A DNA stretch of 64,000 bases from Micractinium sp. NFX-FRZ (lineage: Eukaryota > Chlorophyta > Trebouxiophyceae > Chlorellales > Chlorellaceae). The notes beneath the pieces were generated by a model. The model had not been told where the DNA came from. It worked only from the letters and a program-made list of their open reading frames with translations, and did not search any database. The stretch lies in contig JAPTJF010000231.1 in assembly GCA_029339195.1 (NCBI GenBank), forward strand, positions 1 through 64,000, read 5' to 3'. This document shows, one piece after another, positions 57,115-64,000 of the stretch; positions within the stretch are counted from its first letter, which is position 1; each line of letters opens with the position of its first letter. A program made the position numbers and the translations under genes.

Positions 57115-57520
57115 CGTTGCGTCCTGCGTCCCGCCCCGATCGCGGCGCTATTCCCAGGACGTGGCGGAGTGTGGCGCCTCGCTCAGCCCTCCGTGTGCCG
57201 ATCCCTGCCTAGGAAATTGCGATCAGCATGGACACGACGCGCCCCGAGCCTGTGCCACAGTCAGCTCACGCAGTACAGACTGTACAGGCGGTGAATGCAG
57301 CTGGTGACGGCAGCTTGGTGAATGCCCAGCCAGCATGCCGCTCTTGGTAGCAGCCCTCTGCTGACTGTGGCTCATACAATCAATGTGTGAGGACTAACTG
57401 TGTATCCCCTGCTGCTTGCACTGTGCGTACTCGCCCTCCCCCCTGGTGCGCCCTCCCCTTGGATCCGGACCCTCCAAAACGTCGCCCAACGCTGTGCAGC
57501 CGTGTTCCTGGTGAATGCTC

Positions 57521-57527
57521 ATATAAA
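57521..57527 (+). promoter_or_regulatory. TATA-box-like ATATAAA
   Basis: A clean ATATAAA in GC-rich surroundings, 57 bp before the ATG at 57584. It could drive a small transcript there or an alternative start for the gene at 58301. Confidence 0.3.
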
Positions 57528-57583
57528 CAGGCCTCGGCTGGCATTGGCTCTCTGCGGCCGTAAAGAATAGCCGGGCTGCAACG

Positions 57584-57859
57584 ATGTCCAAATGGCAGCA
57601 GCAGCAGCAGCAGCTGCAATCCCCTCCCGCTGGCACTTCAGCTGAGCAGCGGCAGGCCGTGGGGCAGAGGGTCCTGCACCAAGGCAGGTGGGGTATGCTA
57701 GGCGAGGTGTGCTGCCAGGAGCAGCCCAGCCTGCTGCCGAGGAATAAGGGAACTGATGTTGGCGAGCTGCTGCATGCGGCACTTACTGTGGACACAACCG
57801 CCCCTCTTGTGTTAGATATCTTGCCTTGCGCTATGGGGCTGGTCTCAGCAGGACTGTGA
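57584..57859 (+). CDS. Possible small protein (91 aa), doubtful
   Basis: ATG at 57584 opens MSKWQQQQQQLQ and runs to a stop at 57859, with a hydrophobic end (LVLDILPCAMGLVSAGL). The only support is the upstream ATATAAA. No family resemblance, no introns and no TGTAA after it. It may be chance. Confidence 0.2.
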   Translation: MSKWQQQQQQLQSPPAGTSAEQRQAVGQRVLHQGRWGMLGEVCCQEQPSLLPRNKGTDVGELLHAALTVDTTAPLVLDILPCAMGLVSAGL

Positions 57860-58300
57860 GCTGGGGATATGCTCTTTCTCTGCCCGTCACGGCTGGTACT
57901 GCACCACCGAAGTGCCGGCGCTAGCTGGCCTGCCTCCTGCTCATGCATGCCACAGCAGAGCTTCGGCACCAGCCGGATGCACACACATGTGGGTAGGTGT
58001 GGCTGTGTCTGCCAAGCACGGGCGCACCTTCATGATGCACCCACACATGCATCACCGTTCCCCAGCACTGGGTATGAACTATTTGTGCAGCCGGGAGGTC
58101 CCTGTGGGTCTGGGAGCCGGCAGAGGGGCCCGGGATATAGGCTGCCTTGCTGCCTGGCGGCACCCGCCCTGCATGCTGCGCTGTCCATGCTGTGCTGTCC
58201 ATGCTGCAGGGTCGCCTGGCCCTCTTTTAAGCCCAAACCACCTACACTGCTTTACTCTTCTCCCCATCTCTCAGCTCTTGCATACTCCACACCTGCAACC

Positions 58301-59324
58301 ATGAAGGCCGTGGCTCTCCTGCTCGTGGCAATGCTGTGCCTGGCCACCGGAGCCTCCGCCCGCGCGTGCAATGGCAAGGACTATACCTGCTCGAACACCT
58401 CGTGAGTTTAATCTTCTTGCCGCAAGGGAGTGGGAGTGTTGCAACCACCGAGTGTGGAACCTTGATCATGTTCAGAAGTTGAACGGACGGCGTGTCGGCT
58501 CACATTTGCGGCCATTTGCGGATCCAGCACGCTTTGCCAGGGCCTGGATGAATGAAAAAACGCGGGGACAGTTTGGAAGGCGATACGGCGGACCGTCCGT
58601 TTCCGTCCCCCCCACGCGTGCGAGCAACAAAGTTCGTTGCGAGCCTGCCCGTGATTGGGGCCTAAACTGCCGCTACTGGTGCTCCTGAGATGGCGCCGGA
58701 TGTCTGCAAGCCTGCGAGCAGCTCCCTGCAGTGGCCGGCGGTGGCCCGAGCGGCCGGTTTCTGGGGACTGCCGGGGGTGTCGGTCCCCTCCGTCCTGCGG
58801 CACTCCCTCACCGCACCTCAACGCCTCCCCCTGCCCTTGCCCCCCTTCCCTCACCGCAGTTCTTTCTGCCTGAGCGGCCGCACGATCCAGTGCGCTCCCG
58901 GCACCCGCTGCCTGCGCACCGGCAGCCGCACCCGCTCCCCCTGCGTGACCTCCAAGCCCCCCACCTGCGTGGGCGTGCCCGACTACCAGTGCTTCACCAG
59001 CACGTAAGCTTTCGCTGCGTCCCTTGTTCGTTGATGTTTGTGGGACTGCCTACCGTCTGGGAAGAACAAGGGGGGCCGTCGGCTGTGCCCCGCAGCAGCG
59101 CTGCCCGCCAGTCCCCCTTGCTGTCTCCTCGCCTTCCAGGCCAACCAACCGCCCGCCTGCGCACCGGCCCTGCCGTGTGCGCTACCCCACGCCGTGTCTC
59201 TTACATCCTCCTCCACTGCCCAACCTTGCGCTGCAGCTCTTTCTGCCAGGCTGGCAAGGAGCTGCGCTGCGGCGCCGGCACCGTCTGCAAGGCTGGCGGC
59301 AAGGCCCCCTGCGTGACCGCCTAA
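58301..59324 (+). CDS. Small secreted cysteine-rich protein, CBM19-like repeats
   Basis: Three exons, 58301-58401, 58860-59003, 59237-59324, give 110 aa. Residues 1-21 are a signal peptide (MKAVALLLVAMLCLATGASA). The mature part is two copies of one unit: C..KDYTC...SFCLSGRTIQCAPGTRC...PCV and C...DYQCF..SFCQAGKELRCGAGTVC...PCV. The spacing of cysteines around CAPGT.C resembles chitin-binding CBM19 modules, so binding to cell-wall polysaccharide is possible but unproven. Both introns fall at the same point (TS|SFC) and in phase 2, pointing to exon duplication. TGTAA follows about 260 nt after the stop. Start chosen as the ATG giving the signal peptide. Confidence 0.85.
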
Positions 59325-60019
59325 GCGCCCTGCCTGCGGACGCTTGAGCTTTAGCCCTCATCAAGGTGGCGACTGACTTGTGAGAGGATTTTACCTCTGC
59401 TCGGTCTTGTGCTGCGCTGCCACAACACAGTCCCCCGCGAGCGTCCTGCCCTAGCTGGCAAGACCTCTGCTCCCCGCCCCGTCCCGTCTTTTCTGCGGTA
59501 TCTGCCTGAAGTCGACGTGCCGTTCCTGACCTGGTATGCATCTTTTGACTTTGATTGAGTTCCCTGAAACACGGAGTCACATGTAATGCTCTCTTTGCCC
59601 CCGTGCTCGTCAATGCCAGCATTAGTCCCGCTCGGTGCAGCCACTGGTGGGAGGCTTGATTACAGAAGGCGCCCGCGTTGGTGGGGTTGAGTGAGCTGCC
59701 AATCTAGTGAAGGGGCGTATTGTACTCCTGTGTGGACGACGGGACCTTGGAAGCACCTGGTGGGCGTGAATCACCTGCCCTCCAACTCAGCATGACGCTT
59801 CCCGCACCGCCACCGCCCGCTAGTCGTGCGGCACGCCGCCTCATGCACTGCTCTTATCTCGGCAGCTGCATTGGCCCTGGCAGCTGATGCAATTTCTTCC
59901 TCGGATTGCTGCCCGTCTTGAGCCCTGCAGTCTGTCGAGCACCTGAGCGGTCCTAGCGACCTTTTTGGTGTCGCCCCAACGCTTACAGACAGCAGCCGCT
60001 CCGCGCAGCGCCTGCCTCT
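59325..60019. other. 3' UTR of the cysteine-rich gene and promoter of the RRM gene
   Basis: TGTAA at 59582-59586 marks the probable poly(A) signal of the left gene. The rest, about 430 bp, leads to the ATG at 60020. No gene seen. Confidence 0.5.
59582..59586 (+). terminator. TGTAA poly(A) signal
   Basis: Plus-strand TGTAA 258 nt after the stop of the small cysteine-rich protein. Confidence 0.6.
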
Positions 60020-62656
60020 ATGTCCTCGGCAGCTGAGTTGGCCCTGAAGAAGAAGTATGCGCTGCTACAGAAGCGCAAGGTATGCCGGGGCCCGGCTCGT
60101 GTGGCTCCTGCCCCTTGCTGCACCGCCTCTCGCGCCTGGGAGGAGCACTGCGGAGCTCTCTGAACCGCTCTGAGCATATACCAATGCGCCCCCCCGCCTG
60201 CAGGAGGCAGCCGCCGGCGGGAAGGCTGCCGCTGCCGGCGCCGCCGCCACCGCAGGTGCGCACTGGCTTCCACTCATCCCTGGGGCTGGATTGGTTGTCA
60301 GGGCCATGTATGGAGAATGGCTGTGCCGTTTAGTACAGGGAAGTGAACATGCACCCATGCACACGTTCTGCAGGCGGTGGCTCGGGTTCAGCGCGGCCAG
60401 CAGCGGTTGCACAGCAGCAGGCAGGTGCCAGGCCTGCAACGCAGGATGCGGCTAGGGCAGCAGCCATCCGTGCGCTGCAAGCCAAGCGAGGAGAAGCTGC
60501 TGCCGGTGGCGGCGGAGCTGGAGGCAGCACGGCGGCAGCAGCAGCAGCAGCAAATGCAGGGCCCAACAAAGCACAGGGCACAAAGTTGAAGCTTGTGATT
60601 CCCAAGCGTGAGATGGCGGCGGGAGCGGCATCGCAGCAGCAGCAGCAGCCAGCAGCGCACAGCGACCCTGGACGAGCGGCGGCACTAGCAGCACTGAGGG
60701 CCAAGCAGCAGGTGGGTGCTGCGGGCAGCGGGGGCGGTGCCGCCGCCGCTGCTGCAACCGCAGCGGCACCAGCGGCGCAGCAGGCGGAGGCGCCAGCGCA
60801 GCCGAAGCGGCCCGCCATGAAGCGCCCCAGCGTGCGGCCGCGCCCCACGCCGCAGCAGCAGCTGCAGGCGGCGGCAGGCAGCGCTGGCGCGTCTGCTGCC
60901 GCAGCGCTGGATGGCACCTTTGGGGTGGAGGCTGCCCAGCTGCAGCAGCAGCAGATGGAGATGTTCACGGGCGGCCTTGGCGCTGGCGGGGAGGAGGAGA
61001 GCCGCGAGGCCAAGCGGCAGCGCGTGGAGCGAGAGTGAGTGGGCAGGGGAGGGCTGTGGTTGGCAGTGGGCAGCTGGTTTGCGCCCCCCCCCCGCCCTCA
61101 TTGGTGGGGGTACTGCGATAATCGCACACCAGGTGGGTGCGTATGAACCGCACTGCCTGCTGTGCCATGCTGTGGTGTGCAGGGCTGAGGCGGGCAGCGC
61201 CCTGTCTGTGCTTGACGTCTCGCACACCCTGCCTGCTGCCTCATCCCGTGCCGTGTCACGCTGCGCCTGCTGTGCCACGCTGTGCAGGGCCGAGGTGGGC
61301 GCCACCCTGTTTGTGGGCGACCTCCCCCAGTACTGGGGCACCGCCGACCTCTTTGAGTTCTTCAATAAGGAGTTTGACAACGCGCTGGAGGCGCGGGTCA
61401 TTGGGTCGCAGGTGGGCAGCATGTAGCATGACGGTCACTCCTTTCCTGAACCAGTGCTGGTGTGGGTTTGAGCACCAGCTACAGGGCTGGTCATGGGGCC
61501 GCAGGTGGGCAGATTGCTCGGCGGGGAGTGTGGTGGGGCAGGTGGGTGGTGCGCTATGGAGGGAGTTGTATCGAGGAGTGCCGTTGGGAGTGTTTGGGTG
61601 CGAGCAATGCGCTGGAGGCGCGCCAGTCGCCACATGGCAAAAGTTGTCTGCTGGTTATTGGTTCTTTGATGTCATTGGTTCTTTGATGAGTTGGGAGCAC
61701 TTCCCCGGGGCGTTCGGAGGACACATCCCTGCGTTCCGCCCCCCTTCCGTGCACAAATGCCCCCGCCTGCCCACTTGCCCACATATCCCTCGCCCGCTCT
61801 TTCCGCCCTGCCCCGCAGTGCTACGGCTTTGTCACCTTTGCCTCCCCAGAGGACGCCGAGGGTGTGCTGGAGTTTGCTCAGCAGCAGGGCGTGTGGGCGG
61901 ACGACCGCATGCTGCGCATCAACTGGGCGCAGGGCAGCATGCCAGACTGGAAGGTGTGGGGGCGGCACCGCTAAACGCTGGGGCTGTCAGGAAGGATGGG
62001 GCTCCCCATGCAGGGAATGCAGTCAGCAGAAAGCTGGGTTGGGTGCATGCGCTGATGGTACGTGCTCCCTCACGCCACCCGGCAGGCCAGCAGCGGTGCA
62101 CTGCCATGTGCCCGTCCTGCCTGCCTGCCAGCCAGCCTCCAACCCAGTCCTCTCCTGCTCTGCCCCACGACACGTGCCTGCCTCATCCCCGTGCCTGCTG
62201 GACCCCGTGCTGTAGAAAGGGCCGGCGGTGTACCGCAGCGCGGACCCTGGCAGCGGCGAGGCCGAGGCCGGGCCGCCCCCTGTGCTGGAGGCTTATGAGC
62301 ACCCGCGTGTCAAGGAGGCGCGCCTGCAGGCAAGTCGGGTAATCAGTTGGGCTGGGGAGAGCTGTACCCAGCTGTTCATGAGCAGACAGCTGGCCAGATG
62401 GCCAGGCGGAAGCTGCGCTGGAGCATGCATGATGCTTTGGGCATTCTTCTGTTGCCTGCTCCCTGGCATGCCTGCTCTCTGCTGCGCCTACAATGCTCAA
62501 CTGTCACCTTCATGCGCTCAAGTCCCGCCCCGCGCATCCATGTCTCCCGCCGTGCAGGCGCAGCAGCTGGCGGCTACGGTGGATGTGCAGCAGATACAGG
62601 CGCTGGCGATGCAGCCACCGCCTGAGCGGCAGCTTGTGAGCTACGAGGACCTCTGA
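60020..62656 (+). CDS. RRM RNA-binding protein
   Basis: Nuclear-type RNA-binding protein; exact role unknown. Seven exons: 60020-60079, 60204-60255, 60374-61034, 61288-61411, 61819-61953, 62216-62329, 62558-62656; 414 aa. N terminus is a basic helix (LALKKKYALLQKRK). Residues 25-250 are alanine/glutamine/glycine-rich with short basic stretches (RAAAIRALQAKRG, KLVIPKREM, PKRPAMKRPSVRPRP), then EEESREAKRQRVERE. One RRM spans about 260-340: RNP2 LFVGDL, RNP1 CYGFVTFA, and MLRINWAQGS. The tail carries EAYEHPRVKEARLQ and QLVSYEDL. The basic N-terminal helix plus C-terminal RRM recalls metazoan NELF-E, but NELF is not known in plants and I do not use that name. The donor at 62330 is GC (CAG|GCAAGT). 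Confidence 0.85.
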
Positions 62657-63044
62657 TGAGAGCACATGAGCAGACCAGCAGCCCAGGATTGGCTGGATGG
62701 TTGACCGCTCAGGGCTGCAAGCTAGCACTGGAGCAGCTTGGGCATAGCACTGCAAGGTAGCAAGCGGTGCACATCCCCTCTCCTTTGCCTCCTGTTCTTT
62801 GCCTCCTCTCCCATTGCCTTGTTCAAGTGTTGCATTCACACGACCTGGACCTCACCAGTTTTTGTCACACCAGCAAAGCAAGCAAATTCAAGCAATAAAC
62901 CAGCGTGCTGGCTGCGGCGCCGCAGCTGCAGCCTCGGTACTGCTCCCCATGCAGCCCTGCTGCATGCTGCCGCCGCGCTGCTGCCGCACTAGAGATTGTG
63001 GCCGCTGCCCCGCGGCCCCCCCATGGCATCCTGTCGCCCAGCCC
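62657..63044. other. Convergent 3' region
   Basis: Between the RRM gene (plus) and the RIB43A-like gene (minus). AATAAA occurs on plus at 62894; no TGTAA was found on either strand. Confidence 0.45.
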
Positions 63045-64000
63045 TCAGCGGTGGCTGGTGCCCCACTGCGCAAAGTAGTCCTCACGAGGCTGCTGGGTGT
63101 TGAGGAAGGCTGCGCGCTGCGCCTGGCGCTGCGCCGCCTCTGCCGCCTGGCGCTGCAGCTCCGCCGCCACCTGGGCAGCCTGCTGGCGGCGTGCTGCCTC
63201 AGCGGCTGCCGCCGCGCGATCCGCCGTCGCCACGTGCGCCGCCTGCTGCGCATCATATGCAGCAGCAGCGGCAGCAGCACGTGCATCTGCTGCGCGCTTG
63301 GCCTCCACCTGCGCCGCCTGGGTGTCCAGGATCTGCTGGCGCTGGGCGGGGGAGAGACCCTTGAAGTGGTCGGGGCGCCAGCGGTGGGGGTGCACTGCCG
63401 ACACGGTGGTTGCAGGCGCCTCGTTGAGCCAGGGGCTGGCCATCGCCGACGCCTGCTCCGCTGCGCTTGCTGCCGCGTCCTGCGCGCGGCGCTGTGCCTC
63501 GGTCTGGCGCCGGGCCTCCTGCGATGGGGCGGGGCAGGGCAGGGCAGGCAAATGGCAGAGCTGTGGTGTAAGAGAGTGCTGAAAGTGCACGGCTGCAGGA
63601 GCACCCAGGCACTTCACAGGGTGGGCGGGCAGTAAACCAGCGGCAGGCCCATTGCCTCACCTCCTGCTGGCGGCGGAAGGCATCTACGCCCTGCTCGTGT
63701 GCTCGGCGTGCATCTGTGGATGCCGCAGCCCGCTGCAGTGCCAGGCTCTCGTGCTGGGCGGCAGCGGTTGCCGCCGAGCGCGTCGCTGCCGCCTCCGCCG
63801 CCTCGCGCTCCCGCCGCTCCCGCACCTGCGCGTCAAGCGCCTCCTTGTCGACCTGCGGGGCAGCAGGGGAGCAACCAAGGTGTCGGGCACCGTGCTGGCC
63901 GACGTTCAACGGCCGCCATCTTTTCCGCATGTGCCTCTGGCTCACCCCGAACATGCGCTGCTTCTCGTTCTGCATCCGCGCCAGCCGGTTGGGGTCGTGG
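63045..64000 (-). CDS. RIB43A-like flagellar ribbon protein (5' part outside window)
   Basis: RIB43A proteins bind the protofilament ribbon inside doublet microtubules of cilia and basal bodies. Exons seen: 64000-63946 (partial), 63852-63661, 63518-63045; 239 C-terminal residues. Landmarks: ARMQNEKQRMFG, long charged helices (VRERREREAAEAAA, AHEQGVDAFRRQQEEARRQTEAQRR), then RWRPDHFKGLSPAQRQQILDTQAAQVEAKR, which matches the RPDHxKGxSPxQ signature of the family, and a terminal REDYFAQWGTSHR. The protein is a near-continuous coiled coil, alanine-rich. Interesting in a presumed non-flagellate alga. Confidence 0.9.

Larger units (their letters stand above)
57115..58300. other. Divergent intergenic region
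   Basis: Holds the promoters of UFL1 (minus) and of the small secreted protein (plus). A TATA-like ATATAAA at 57521 precedes an open frame discussed separately. The segment just before 58301 is pyrimidine-rich, as in a short 5' UTR. Confidence 0.5.

Noticed and set aside
60020..62656. Naming the RRM protein NELF-E
   Set aside because: Only the layout (basic helix, then RRM) agrees; NELF is not known in the plant lineage and no NELF-specific motif is visible.
1..64000. tRNA, rRNA, transposase, integrase or reverse transcriptase genes
   Set aside because: None recognised by eye on either strand; a covariance-model or profile search could still find a degraded copy.

Overview
This is a nuclear window from a GC-rich eukaryote, most likely a coccoid green alga of the Chlorella/Micractinium type (Trebouxiophyceae). 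Genes are packed on both strands and cut by many short GC-rich introns with AG|GT or AG|GC donors and CAG acceptors. TGTAA, the usual poly(A) signal of green algae, follows several stop codons. Coding regions are rich in CAG/CTG homopolymer tracts. The gene set (NUP93, UFL1, an organelle-type RsmE, a RIB43A ribbon protein) is that of a plant-lineage protist. No rRNA, tRNA, CRISPR or intact mobile element was recognised. Gene models were built by hand from splice sites; for most genes the exon phases join and the total length is a multiple of three.

Left third (1-22.5 kb, all minus strand): four paralogous genes in the order long type (15182-22463), RS type (10465-~14.7 kb), long type (3485-9409), RS type (931-2909). 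This is a tandem duplication of a two-gene unit. All four end in the same C-terminal module of about 150-165 residues, which runs from W|DP(T/A)W to a terminal ELRPF(D/E)(G/S). I cannot match this module to a named family. The two long genes have 14 exons each with corresponding phases, a Plus3-like (Rtf1-like) segment, and low-complexity Q/A/P stretches. The first and last long copy differ at the N terminus: the 15-22 kb copy is predicted to begin with a stretch resembling the histone H3 tail. The two RS-type genes carry arginine-serine stretches before the same module. The set suggests a chromatin or transcription/RNA-processing family, but its function is unknown. This array is the best candidate for an undescribed system here.

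Middle (22.5-43.2 kb): a divergent hypothetical gene (23.7 kb, plus); a coiled-coil protein (25.1-26.7 kb, minus) sharing a 333-bp promoter region with a 10-exon MFS transporter (27.0-31.3 kb, plus); a secreted CAP/PR-1 protein (31.8-33.9 kb, minus) with 20-nt and 12-nt micro-exons; a large glutamine-rich protein (36.4-40.8 kb, minus) with a probable long pyrimidine-rich 3' UTR; and an RsmE-type rRNA methyltransferase (41.5-43.2 kb, plus) with a transit-peptide-like first exon.

Right third (43.5-64 kb): NUP93 (19 exons) and UFL1 (12 exons) on the minus strand; a small secreted cysteine-rich protein with a duplicated exon; an RRM protein; and the 3' part of a RIB43A-like protein cut by the window edge.
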